Source of the DNA: Sialis fuliginosa | Taxonomy: Eukaryota > Arthropoda > Insecta > Megaloptera > Sialidae | Reading direction: 5' to 3' | Assembly (NCBI GenBank): GCA_961205875.1 | Contig: OY540813.1 | Coordinates: 21,919,001-21,983,000 of the forward strand | DNA length: 64,000 bases | Shown: piece by piece, positions 11,302-26,300 of the stretch | Layout: each line of letters starts with the position of its first letter | How positions within the stretch are numbered: the stretch's first letter is position 1 | Program-made: the position numbers and the translations under genes | The notes under the pieces: generated by a model | What the model was told of the DNA's origin: nothing | Databases searched by the model: none | The model's input: only the letters and a program-made list of their open reading frames with translations

Positions 11302-14300
11302 TTAGAAATCTAATTTTCTTGGTAATATTTCAAATATATATGCTTTAGGAGTTAAAGTGATTCCACATTCTCCTTCAAAATCAGGGGTGAAATCTTTAGC
11401 TAATTTAAAGTCAAAGTGCTGTACAATCGAAACCCCAAATAAAAATAAAAACATTCTTGCCAACTCATCACCAAGGCACATTCTTTTTCCTAAAACAATA
11501 AAAAATATAAAAAAATCTAATAATAATCATAAAAAACAAACTCTTACCAGTTTGATATGGTATAAATGTTTCAGGTTTTACCAATTTTCCATCTGAATCC
11601 AAATACCGTTCAGGGTTGAACAGTTCGGGATTTTTCCATTTCCTAGGGTCCATATGAACCGCCCATTGCAATGGTATAATCATTGCACCTTTAGGAATCC
11701 GGTAGCTTTCTAAAACAGTCTCTTCTACAGCACCGTGTGGAATTCCAACCGGTACTACTGAACGTATCCTCTGGGTTTCAATAATACAAGCTTCTGTGAA
11801 AGGTAAGGAAGGCAAGTCATCAAGACATACAGGACGATCGCCCACAATTGTATCGATTTCTTGTTGCATTTTTGTTTGGACTGATGTTTCGAATGATATG
11901 TAATAAATGAACCAACGTAGAGTTGTTAATGTTGTATCTAATCCAGCTCCAAATAAATCTGCTAGAAGATGGTTAAACTGTTCTTGACAATAAAACGCTT
12001 GAGTTGGATCATCTTTTCTTTTATTACGCTCATCTATAAAAGCATGGATGATGTGATCTTTATGAACATTACCAGAATTGTCGTTAAAATGTTTATTTTC
12101 GTATTCTTCAATTATTTTTTCGTATATTTCGTGTGTTTTTATTTTTCCATCCATTAGAAAGTTCATGGATCTTTTAAACATTGGGATATATCTAAAAACA
12201 ATTTCTATTTTGTACTTTTTATAAAGAAAGACAGTTTGTGTGGATGATCTGTGTGACCGAAAAAACCTCGAAATATTGAACCGATTTTAATGAAACTTGC
12301 ACCAACATAATCCTTGAAATATCAGAAGTGCTATAAGGTACAAACCACCATGCCATTACTCAAAAGACCTGAGCAGTGAATTGATTAGTCAAAATGAGCA
12401 AGCAGACCATTTAATTTACAAACCATATTTTTAACTATTATATTTAAAATCACTATAGGTGTTTTTTGTATAGAACGCATTATTTTAACAACAGCATAAA
12501 CTACATCAAATTAGTTATCAGATTTAAATAACTGAGGATCAATATATAGCATTCAGTTGTTAAAGCTTACAGATCTTAAAGGTTATAAGTAGAATTTTTA
12601 AAAGTGGCACCGAATCTATTCCAGTTTCAGTCCTTCTAGATTTTACAGTTGATTAGCCTGTGCCATTGAAATGAGATAAGCTCTTCTGGTTTTGAACTAG
12701 ACTGTATCAGTCTGGAATTATTTTTGTGAAGTCGAAACACGCATTATTATTGTAGTTATGCATATTTAGTTATAGTAAAATACTAATGTTTACCTTAAAA
12801 ATGGTAAGAAATTCAAAGGCCCAGCAACACCAATATATTTAGTGCCTTCTTCTTGCAGATGTTGTAACCATATCCACATTTTATCATTATAGTCATATCT
12901 TTTACCGAAAACTATATAGTTCATAACATTACCCACACAGTGTCTTAATATATCTTGAGGATCAAATGGACCTTCGTTTGAAGCTGTCGTTAACATCTGA
13001 AATATCATATGTAAACAATAGCAGCATATTTCTAAGCTAATTCATTTTTATTTACTTCTAAACACTCTTTAACACCAAACATCAGATATTGCTCCATTTT
13101 TTCTCGCTTTGGACCAAATTTTACCATTCCAAAATTTTTTAAAGAACTTGTTGTAAATTTTCTTTGGTCTTTCCATATATTTCCCTCGGCACATATTAAT
13201 CCTAAAAAATATATATTTATTAGTTTTATTTTTAAATATTATTATCGATTGTATAAATTTTTTATCATTGGGTTTTATTCCGCGTTGTACTTTATTGTCA
13301 CTTGAAGTTTCGACCAAAATCTCGTGGTCTTCTTCAGGACAGAAGTGTCGAGTTCAGAACACTTATTCTAGCAAACGTCAACGCTTATTTAAGCAGCTAC
13401 ACCTTCTGAACTCGACACTTCACTTCTGAAGAAGAGCACGAGATGTTGGTCGAAACGTCAAGTGATATTAAAGTACAACGCGGAATAAAACCCAATAATA
13501 AAAAGTTTATACAATTGAACAACAGTGAAAATTTACAATCAAAAGTATTATTATTGATATTTAATAGTTATTTGTGTATCTAGGGTGTAAAATGATAGTT
13601 TTTCGCACGAGTGTGAATGTTTGTTAGTCGAGCAATAGCCGAGACTAACAATCACACGAGTGCGAAAAACGCATTTTACACCCGAGGTGCACACAATATT
13701 TTTTCTACAACCTTATTGATTATATAATATTAACAATAATATAATATAATAATTAATTTATATACTTTGTATTTTGCTATATGAATATTAAAATTCAACT
13801 CTAGTAAGCTTTAGACAAAATTTTTGACAGTTCTATTTTCATTCAAATGTGGTTCATGTTATTCTATAATATAAGATGGATAAGTGGTGATACTGAGAAA
13901 GAACATAAGTGTGCGCAACCAGAGATATCAGAAGCTGCAAATTCTGTAATTTTAAATTTACTATCTGCAAAATCTAAATTGATATATGAAAATTACACAT
14001 AATGCCATGAATTGTACTAATGTAAGAAAAAAACCTTAAGGTATTGTTTTATAATTGATTTAATTTTATTAATAATTTTTTTCATTATAATAATTAATAT
14101 AGTGCTTAAATTTTAGTAATTTGTTTAATTAATACTATAATACAATAGTATTTATAAAATTCATTAATCGTAAAAAAATGTAAGTGTTACTATGGGAACA
14201 CTTTTGCGCACGCCGTGCGTGAAAAAACTTTTTACGCACGGCGAGCGCAAAAGTACTACTTTACACACTGAAATGTCAATGAAAAAGCCTACTTTTTTAC

Positions 14301-17300
14301 ACGGTTGTAGAAAAAATAAAATAGTATCAGGCTTCACCTGATTCGTATACTTTACACAGTCTTTTGTTTTTGATTGATTCTATAGAACTAAACATTTAAA
14401 TAATTAGTAAAATAAAATTAGCTAGCTGGACAAATTTTGGATTTCATAAATTTTATTATGCTACAAAAATGTATCTATTCAACAGTAACAGCAAGATAAG
14501 TATGTGTATCAGGCATGAGCTTTTTGTTAAAAAAACAATCACTAGTGACGAGTCTAGGTCAGTCAGAGAACTTTGTTGTATAAACAGTAACTGTAGGTAC
14601 GTGCAAACGTTGTGGTATATCGTTATGTCATTTAAGTAATATACTGGAATTTCAGTTACCCATTTGAATGTAGATTGGATTTTCATAAAATTGTAGAGTA
14701 AGTGAGATCAGATCTTTTGATACTGACGTTTATTGTTTAAGATTTATGCATTTTATATAAATACGTCTCTCCACTATCTATTAATTCTAGTCAAGTTTGC
14801 GTAGTTCTGTATACGTTGTGATCTTTTTTAGATATACCTACCGACACAGATCAGTTGGACATCTGGTTGTATGACGATTTTTTTAAATCCTCATTATTCT
14901 TAGTTTTTAGTCCATAAGAGACTGTATCTATAAATAATACTGCATGTATTCCATTTATTAATTTAAATAATTTTGTCCGGTCAGATTTAATTTTGAGGTC
15001 ATAATTGTTGATTTTATAACATTTTGTGAAAATATAAATATTTGATTAAAATAATTTCCTCGACCAAATGTAAAAATTTGGCACGCTAATTCTGAAATAG
15101 TCTTATAAGTACGATAAACCAATTTGAATAGTAAACAAAACAATTGATTGCATTATTTAATATTATTTCTACGAATTAAATGCAATAAAAATCCATTAAA
15201 TTAAGAACGGATAAATAACTCAATATAAAAAGTAATTTTCCAATTGATTTCCATTACTGCACAATTCACAAGGACCTTGAAATCTTTTTATAGAACCAGG
15301 AAACTGCAGCATAAATAATTGTTGTCTAGAGTAATTTAAATGTCATTTCTGCAATGTGCATTCATTGAGTGTCGTTCATCAGAAAGAGTGAGATGAGTAA
15401 GTGGGTAAATGATGATTGTTCCAGCGGGATAAGGATAGGTGTATACGTATTAAATTATGATTTGTTTTTAGGATGTTTATGTGCTTATCACTTAAATTAA
15501 AATCCACGTGCCGGAAATTTTATCAGGCATGTATTAATATTGTTACTAAACAAACTTGTTATTAAAAAACATATACTTTTAAAAAAGTCTGCAAAATAAG
15601 ACATATATGTACTATATATTAAAAAAAAAAATTCTTATAGAAAATTTAATAGGTACTTTTAATTTTCACGCAACATTCTTGAAATTATTATTTTGACACC
15701 TTATAATAAACCAAATTTCATAAACGTCAATTCAGTGGTTCGTGAGTTATGTGTGTTATAAGAAAGGATATACACAGAAAGTGTTTGTTTTGACCTGAAA
15801 CGAGTGGACTTTTTGAATTTAGATTAAAATGTTTTCTGCATTCAGAAATGATTACATATTTTCCCCTATCCTTCGGGTATGGCAAGGAATCAACATTTTA
15901 AAAATGTATACATTTTTTTGTATTTTTCATCTATTAAAATAAATATCAGGGCCATAACGCACATCCATTTAACTTGATTTGATTGTCACCATTTTACAGC
16001 TAAATATATATGGTATTTAATAAAAAAAACGATCACAAATTTTCTCGTATCTTCGATATCGCGAGGAAGAAAAATAAGGTGATTGCAATGTGCTCTTTCA
16101 TAAAATGTTAACTTTTAAGTGGGTTGCTGAAGAAATTTATTATATACATATATACAAAAAAATTGGTTGTGTGCAATTATCACAATTATACACAGATCCC
16201 AACTTACTATGACAACATCCAATAAAATAAAATTCTAAAAATAAAAACATCAACAATCTAAATTTCTATTCATCTGCTTACTAAAAGTCCATATCATCGC
16301 GCACACAAAATAAAAACTCTCTCTAACCACAAACTACGACGACCCTGCCCATAACCTATCCAAATAAAAATAAACAAATGCAGTTGTGCGGCGGCTAAAA
16401 AACGCGAATGCATACAAAAACGTGCACAAATCATGCAGATAGGTTTTTACAAACTTCACCTTGTACTAGGTCAGCTAGTGTTAGATGCAGCCAGGTAAGT
16501 ACAACCGTTGCACCGGGTACTTTCACATTCAGTGTAAAAGTAAAACTCGGATTGGCTGACTGTATCTACTGCAATTTATTGATATTTGAACGTTTCGCTT
16601 TGATCGTTTATCGGATGCAGGGATGGACCATTTCCGTTAGATGCATACAGATATATAATATTACTACAATAGAAAAACGCGGCTGGAAGAAATGAAAAAA
16701 ACATCTGCCAAGTAAATGCACAGTGCTTCCTCGTGCTAAATTCACTAAAACCGATAGTGTTCATATAAATTGCCTGGCAATGGTTAACCATTTAATTTTT
16801 ATACAAATTTTACTAAAAAATCTTAGTTCGAATTTTTTCTTAAAACGCACCTGAATATTTTTTCATATATTTTTAATTTTTTGACAATTTCAATCTAAAT
16901 CTAAATTTATGCAAATGTCAAAATGACATTTAAAACGTCAAAGTGACATTTAAAACGCCAAAGTGACATTTAAAACGTCAAAATGACACTTAATATATCC
17001 AATCAAATATCAATTTAGAAAAACAAAACACGAATTTTTAAAATTAATTTAGATAAATCTTTGTAAGGGAATATTTTACAACAAACGTAGTAGACCCATA
17101 TTATAGGAAATTTAATTCTCTACAAAAAATATTCTATAAAATTTTCTCGTAACATGTGTCGTTCTTGAGATATCTTGAAAAAAGAAATATTTTGGGGTGT
17201 CACCCCTCCCCCTTACACACGATTTTGATGATTTTGAAATGGGACCGTCCTCAAACCAAAACCAACCATCCGACCAAGTTTCAATAATATCGGTTCAGTG

Positions 17301-20300
17301 GTTCATGAGTTATGCGTGTGACAAGGATTCAGGGGACAGACGGACACACGGACACACGGACGGACAGACAGACAGACACGGAACGAAAAGTGTTTGTCTT
17401 GACGTGAAACGGATAAATAAATTTAAAATTTTGAAATTGGAGAACTTTTTTTTTGTCTCAATCTGAAACGATCACATAGCTTCTCGTATCTTCGATATTG
17501 CGAGGAAGCAATAACGTACCGCTTTGTTCAGTTGTTTTTAATTGGTTGCTTCCATGGTTACCACCATATTGTGCTAGACAAGGAAAGTTATAGGACTCAT
17601 AACACGCTACCTAGAATTGTTAACTGTGTGCTCTGCAAAAATGTGCTCCGTAAAGTTATTAATTAGTAATTATTTAGTAATATACCCTTAGACAAGGAAA
17701 GATAAAGGACAAATAACACATTAACTAACGTTGTTACCATATCGCACCACGAAAAATCGCTCCATCATTAAGATTTTAAAAGAAATATCAATTGTTTTGA
17801 ATTATAAAATTAATTAATAATAAATGTTTTATATTGTCTTTAAAAGTATTTCAGTGATAATTGATTAACAGAGAAACGTCTATTTGGAACTATCATCTCA
17901 TACATACTAAATTCAATTGTAATTTAAAGCATATTTGCATATTATAAATTTTCAACTGACGCCTCTGGGATAATATGAAATTTTGATAATTAAAAAAAGA
18001 TGTATAACGCATCTTATAAATTTTAATTTATTGAACTTTCGACGAGACAAATAAAGTTGATAAAATCGCGGTTCCGTAAAATTAAAATTTAAGAGGTTTC
18101 TTCTCGGTGCTGTTTTGTCTGAATTTAAGTTTATTAAACTTAAGATATTTCTTAAATATATTAATAACGATTTTAATGGCAAGTAAAATAAATCAATAAG
18201 AATAATAATAAAGATAGTATAAAACAGACTTTGGCTAACCCTAGGTGCATATAAGATGTAGCTATTCTAAAAAAACTTGCATATCGAGAACGACGTCCGA
18301 TCGTTATACAAAATAAAAACAAAAATAATAACTAGAATGCAAGGCCACTAGGAAATTAGATAACACACACACGCATACACACGAACATATATGTATATGT
18401 ACACACACATAGATACTGTTAGAACAAATAGGAGTAAGGAAATGCCTTCAATGTCTTCCAACGGGAAATATCACAAGAAATTTTTTATAATAGAATTTAT
18501 TCTTTGTTCTCTATGGAACAAAGAGAGTTTTAATACCGTCTGATTTGATTTCAATTTAATAAATATGCGCATGTTTATTATTTCATATGTTTTATTTATA
18601 TATATTTTTAGAAATATTATTTTTACTTTATGTAAATATATTTAACTAGCTTTTAATGCTGTCAGCACAAATAATATTATCTTAACTTGGCGTCTTACCC
18701 CCGTAGTATTTTTCCCGCCGGATCGAATGAAACTAATTACAAGTTACAAACCTGCATATGTGACAGGAGTGAAATGTTCTTTTTTTTGCTTTTTAATCAT
18801 TATACAAAATCATAAATATTTTTTTCAGGGTATCTAAATAACAAATGTCAATTATTTAATTTTGTAAATATTTTTTTAATATAAAATATTCACTCAAACT
18901 GCTTATCAAAGATAAAATGGCACAAAATGCAAATCAAAAATGATACGAACAAAAACTTGTATTATAAATGTCAGTTGCAGTTACCGGATTAAAAGTTTTA
19001 GAATGATGTCATTTATTAAGAAAAGTATTATTAATACCTTCATAATTTCTGCATAGATAACTTATAAACAAAAGAGAAATATTTTTTACAAAAATAAGTA
19101 ATTTATTTCTCTCTTTATGATTTAAAATATTTTTTTTGTACATTTAATTTTTTAACAAAAAAAAAGTATACAGCCAGTTATTTCTACCTGGGGGGAATTA
19201 CAGATGGGTGAGAGATTTACACTGGAGCGATCAGAGCAGGTGACGTTTACGAGGCCCAGGAATCATCGATTCGGCCCTCGCGTTTACACAAAAGGTATTT
19301 AATACATATTAACATGAAAAATAATGTTTCCTTCTTCTGTTCAATGTCGGCTGAAAATCCCTTTTTTCAGTAGTAGGATTGTATTTTGTAAATTAATAAA
19401 TAATAGCTACCACAAGCACAGCAGGTGTAAACAAACAAGGTGGCCTGAGTCAAGGATTATAGAGATATTAATTTTAATTTTTTAAAGAAGAATTTAAAAT
19501 ATTTATCAGCTATCACGGGATTTTCCTGACCGTCTTTGTTTGACACACTGCGGGAGTGACTGTTCAGTAATCAGATCACTTTTGTTTCATTGTGAGAACT
19601 ATTTTTTTTTTTTTTTTCAGTTATAAAGTAATAAAACAGGTATTTATATATCTTAAAGAAGAAAAATAAGTTAGTTAATTACTTATCACATTCACGATCG
19701 TGAATGTGACCCATGTTGAATTATAATCTGATAGCTAACCGATATCTTGATACTTATCAAAGATTATAATTATCTTGATAATTTCACACCATGAATAATA
19801 ACATAAAAATAAAGACATCGATTCCTAGCTTCAGTCTAGTTAGTAAAAAAAACCGGCTTCGGCAGTTTAGAGACCTCTATAGGGCCGTAACTACCACCGG
19901 GGCAGCTGGGGAAGTGCCCTGGGCCCCACGAGCATAGGGGGTCTCCGAACAAACAAATATAGGGAAATAAAAGGCCCCTCGATCACTCGCTGTTCCGGGG
20001 CCCCAGAGCCTTTAGTTATGGCCCTGAAACCGCTGGTATAAAGGATACAGAGTATTATGAAATCCAATTCAGGCACGAGTGGTGGAACAACCAATAAAGC
20101 CATCGATGTCAACGGCCGGGATCAGTACCGGAAAGCGATCGAAGGACGACCGGTGTAATGACAAATGACACATATTTGCTTATTGGCAATCAATAGAGTG
20201 CGATGTGCCCTGCATCCATTGCAGCAGCCGCCTCTCTCGTTGCACAACAAGTACACATACACACACATACACAAGTATATATGTAGATATACTTATTTTT

Positions 20301-23300
20301 ATTTATAAGTATCTACATCGCATGAGTTTTATGTAAGAAGTGTTAAAATACGCACATGATAATTATTGTTGTGGATTGAAATTAAAGCAGCAGTAATTAT
20401 TACCTTGTTAACTTTTTTCATTATTTTTGGGTTCTGAGTGGGAGAATTGATTTGGGCTGTTATTTTTAAATGTACTATATGCCCAATTTGGAATAAAATA
20501 AGTTAGCACAAGTTTTAGTTGATGTCTTTAAAATTAGGGCAGCATGTTGAGATGATATTGGATTAAATTCGGACGAGACAGTACTACTTGAATTTTTACG
20601 AGACGAGATCAATTTTACTTATAATGGACTATGTTCTGCACTAATTTAGAAGTCGCCGAATCTATGCTCGCTTTACGTGTACCCGTCACTGTGCGATAAC
20701 GATAAAAAAATAATTTAAGTTTTCAATAAAATGGTACCTATGTAATTTTGTTTTAATATTTAGTAACTAATTGCAGAAATTGTATAGGCTTACTAATTTT
20801 AAAATAATTATTTCTTTATAATAAATATATTATATCATTTTATAACATTTCTTTACTCAAACGCACCGTAGTGTACAGCCAGAAAATGATGCAATAATTA
20901 CATATTTTTCTGGTTGTGCGCAATTACAAAAATCATTCAGATTCTATAGATAAAATAAAAATATTTTGTCTATGCAGATTTGTTCATAAGCTAATAAAGA
21001 ACATTTCTGCATATAACAAACATTGCGCAAATTGTTACAACAATATAATATAAACAAAAGTTTCAAGAATAGCATTTTTTATCTATCATGGTTTATGCAG
21101 AGAGAAATAATCAAAATACGAAAAAATGCATCAAATTTTTTTGTATACCACAAAATGTTTTAATAAAAAGTCAGCGAGGGTATAATTATGTCTAACTTTT
21201 TTAGTTTAGGCGTGAAAAATTCCGAGTGTCAAAATCACGATTTTTATGCGGGCATCATGTGTGCAGTCTAATATATACTTGAAATAATAACTACTATTTA
21301 TTAAATTTATATTTAATAAGGTTTTCAATTTTATTTAATTTTTTTTTGAAAATTCAATGGAGAAAAATTTGAACGAGGAGAATTTTTGTTACATCACTGA
21401 ATAAAATAAACATTAACGCGGGTTTTCTAATAAATATAGATGGTTAATGTGTTAAGAAAACATTGCAGATCACAGGAATTTACCACACATTAAACAAGCT
21501 ATTGTTTATATAAATATTTGATTGTTTTCTATTAGTTAAAATGTAATAAAATATATTTATGTTTACTTAGCGCAAGCCTATGTAGTTTCACTGTAAACAT
21601 TCTTGTTACCTATCGTATTAATATGTACATTTGTACATATCAACTATTATTGTTTTTTTTTATTATTTATTGCACATATCGCCATTTTTTAAATTTAAAT
21701 CATTTTGGTTTACATATGATACATTCGACATTTTTTATGTTGTAATTTATAAGACCCCCCCCCCCCCTTAATATAAAATATATTTAAAAACCTTGGCAAA
21801 TAAGACAGCGTTGAAACATCGCAACGCGGACCAAGAGAATTCAGACTGTGTATAAATAATTAATGTTTTTGAATGTTTACTATACATTTATAAAAAATAT
21901 TTTAATTTTATTTCTTAGGAGCATTCAATTTATCTGTAGTATTTTTTGCAGATGCATTTTCGAAACCATATAGAGAACTTTCAATTTTTTTGGGGCCCCA
22001 TTTTACGGTATTTTGTCGCACTGAAAAGAAAATTATTTTAATATTTTTTCTTAGGAAAACCCAATTTATTTACAGCACTTTCTCGTTTTTTTTTTCAGAT
22101 GCATTTTCAAGCAATAGAAAGAACGTACAATTTTTTTCCTTGCATAAAAATGAACGGTTATAACGATCTTTTGAAATAATCTGTAGATATCACTTTTACA
22201 TATCTGAGGATATGTGGTAAGAACTCAGTAACGCTGGCTGTGCTAGTTGGGGAGGTCTGTGCCCGGCCCTGACATTCTGTTGTGTCTCTACTGTTTATAC
22301 AAACGCTCATTTAAAACTGATTCCAAATTTTTGACAATGATGAACGATAATACGATGATTTCGAATACATGAATATATTAGTTCGATTTTTATAAATAAA
22401 TTGACTTTTTAGCAGAATGTTGAACTATGGTAATATAGTTTGTTTTAAATTTTAATATTATAATTTATAATAAAGTGTTTCTTTTTAATGGACAATATTT
22501 TTTATTTATTTATTTAAATATTTTGTTTGATAATAACCGTGAAAATTAATTATTTGATTCTAGTTTATTATTATTTATAAAAGCAATATTTTTTTAAATT
22601 AAAATTTTCAATAATATTGTATATGCCTATATTTATGTGAATATACCGGATGTTTCCAAACAAAATGTTACTCACAATCAGTTTAGAAGGGGCAAAATCG
22701 TAATTTACTTACAGAGAGGATTTTTTTGCGATTTTTGATAGTTTGTAGCATTTTTTGGTGCTGACATATTCGAGTTTGAAAGAAAAAAACACAAAACGCT
22801 TATTATTTAAGGGAAACAAATTAAACGCACACTATTTTAAATGAAATGAGACATAGAGAAAAACATTAAATCAACTATTCTAACTTAACTATTATAGCAT
22901 TTTTAAACAAAATTGAACAGTATTTTTTGTGTTTTAGCAATAGTTAATATAAACTAGTGTTTAGAAAATACTTTTTGCTTATTAAAATTATAATTATAAA
23001 TTATATAAAAGTTATAAAATTAAAGCAAATTAATGGATCTAGGTATAGAACATAGTTAATAAAATGTGTTTAGAATTGAATAGGCAATTCGAAAATGTGA
23101 AGATATATAGGATGTTCCATTTGAAAATTTTGAAAAAAAATAAGTTCAGAGTTTTGATACACCCTGTACAAATAATACAATTTTGTAAATGTTTGATGTA
23201 ATATCGCAATAATAGAGCATATGCCAAAACTATTTTTAGCAGAAAACAATTTTTTTTTTGTAATTAGAAAATAACAAGGTGTTGAAAATATGTCAATTTT

Positions 23301-26300
23301 TTATAAAAATGTTCATAATTTCTAAACCGCTCAGTATAATCTCACACATGCTAATATCAAAATATCCAAAAAAATAAATGCTTTAAGATTATCAATCAAA
23401 AATATATACATTGTATTTAAAAAAACATAACTTTGATTTGTAACGCACTTATGGAACAACCTATATAAATTTAACTATTTCTAAAATATGCGGCTTATCT
23501 AACCTGACAACTTTTGTATTCAAAGTTTTCTTCCATTTGTTATAATAAATGAACTATTGAACTTTGACACACCCTGTATGTTATATTAAATTAGTAAAGC
23601 GAGAATCGACAATTTTATTATTTTGAGTGAAAAATCATTTTTTGAATTATACCTGCATATTAGTCCTGTTTTAGGATTTTAACGAGCTGCTGTATTAAAT
23701 AATATTTGTATGTCATGAATGTATTTACTATTTTTCAAAAGTAATAGTTCTAATAGAAGCTTATAATATTGATTTTATCTTATGCTAGTATATTTTGGAA
23801 AGGGTGTCCACCACGCACCAATTAACACCCACAATCGGCGCCCATGGTCGAAGCACAGTGACCCACAAAAGAGCATTCACATTTGTCTGACTTATGGTAC
23901 TTAAATTCAAAAAAGAAATCTCTTTTTTTTTCGTTTGCCTACTACAATGTCGACGACCGACGGTTCGTTCTGAGGTTAACAACCTTCCGTTGCGAAACCC
24001 CGAGACGTTTGTGCCCCCCTCTCTCACTCGCGCAATTTCTACATTAAATAAACCATACAAATACAATAACCTATATCGGAAATGGCAGACGCATGTGTAT
24101 GCGTAAACCCACGTAACTCAGAACGCCAATAAAAGAAATGTAAAATTGTGGCGGTGTCGGAAAAAAATCTTGGGAGGGTAAGAATATACATGAATGAACC
24201 ATTTAGAAAGCGGATCCGATCCTCGAAAGTTTTGTATTCGGCCTGGTATTATTTTTAACACCATCTCAACGATCATGCATGTTTTCTTTCGAAGAAAGAA
24301 TATATGTCTTTATTAGTGTTACAGGGGTTGAAACGAGTTTTGTGATCAAAAGTACAGAATTTATTGACCTTATTTAATACTGATCACCTTAGTTTAATTT
24401 AAGTAATATTAGTAATAATTTTACACAAAAACTAAAGGTGAAATAATAACAAAATATTTTAGTTTCGCCTCCACCTTCTCCATAGTCAGCTTTTATTAAT
24501 TAATGAAAAAATCAAGCATACAATTTGTTAGTCATAAATATACACAAATCACCGAAACTATACTTTAACGATAAGGAACAAAGTATTATACATTTTTTTA
24601 AAGTTATGTATAAGATAGTTCTTTTTTTTACTGATTTTACTTCCATGTTCTGAAAGAAATGGAAGTATTGTAATACCATCGAAAAATCGTGTCCGAGATA
24701 AGAGTAAACATAAAGAAAAGTTAATTTCCGCATAGCGGTTATGCGTGTGTCTGTGTGTCTGTGCGTCTGGATGTAGAATTTTCTTTCGTTCACGATAACT
24801 ACTGTAAAAATGAACCGATTTGAATTATTTTTGGGGAAAATGTTTGTCTCAGTGAGTACTCCAGACTTATTTGTTTTGATGCTAATAGAATTAAGTGTTT
24901 TAGAAATTTTAGAAATTTTGTATCTTTTATCGTTTAAAAAGTGAACATTGCGAGTATTATCTCACTAATTTTGATAAGACTTGGTACATTTGCAGTTCAA
25001 TTGAACATAACGGACATTTATTTTTATACGTAGCTAAACAACCATTAAAGGGGTAAAACCACCCTCAAAATTTGAATTTTAAATACTAATTAATACGTTA
25101 TTAATTCATGTTGTCAAAATAGTTAATAGAACATTAGAAAACTAATATTTTTAATACAAAAGTGAGTTTTATTTCTGACAAATCTCATTGAAATTTTCGC
25201 ATATATTATAAATTATTTAAAAAGATAGAAAAAAACATGGAAGTCATGTATGGTTCTCTATACCAATATTTTTTATTAATCTCGTGAAATTAATTTATAT
25301 ATTACATTTCTGTATAGACCAAACTTCATAGACAACATAATATACATTTCGATACCTCATAGAAAGTTTTTAGTTTAGTTTGGTCTGGACCAAATTCATT
25401 ACAATACCGGGAAATCATCCAAGAAAGCAAATGATATAATAAATAAGGCCTTCATAAATCAAGAACTCCTAAAAAAAAGTCTATGAACGAAAAATAAAAT
25501 ACTGTACTATACAAACTTATTTATTTTTTATGCGGACCGCCCTTGGCATCCTGGTGTGTTATTTTTTCCAGCGAGCAGATAAATTTCACTACTAACAAAG
25601 TGGTTGTGTAGAATGAATGAGTATGGATATTATTAGTTTTTTAACCCCAGAGTAGCAAACGGTTTTCGAGATGAGAACAAATGTATTTACAATGCATATA
25701 ACATATTATGTATTATGTACAATTGTACAATGTACATATGTATGTACTTCTCAAAGTTCTTTGAAAAAATACGTTATTTTATGAATTCAAACTCTGTAAA
25801 TGTGGGTATGTAATGTACTTATTATAATTATAATAATGAATATAATGAATGGATATGTATAGTACCTACATATGTAACAAGCAATCAGCCCGCGTCTTCA
25901 CTCGTGTTGTATTAGTTGTTATGAATATTTATATAATTTATAAAATCTAATACAATTTGTACTCTCAGTCTAGATCTAAAACAATCTATAACTTCTATTT
26001 GGATTGTAGTGAAAAATAACGATACAGATAACATATCAAAATAAATAAAACGTTTATCATGGTTTGGTGTTGATAAGTCAATTTAAGATTTATTGAGTAT
26101 TTTTAAGCAAAAAATTCAGCAGTCGACAAAGGAAATCATCAAGATAACTACTTAAATAATACAAGTTTAGATGTCAGTAATCCTTGGAACCAGAATTTTT
26201 CGTCTATACTATCAATAATAAAAAAAAAAACTTTTTTAATCTTTCGCTTAAAAATCTATAAAATTCAAGAAATGCATTTAATGATAAAAAGAATAAAATG

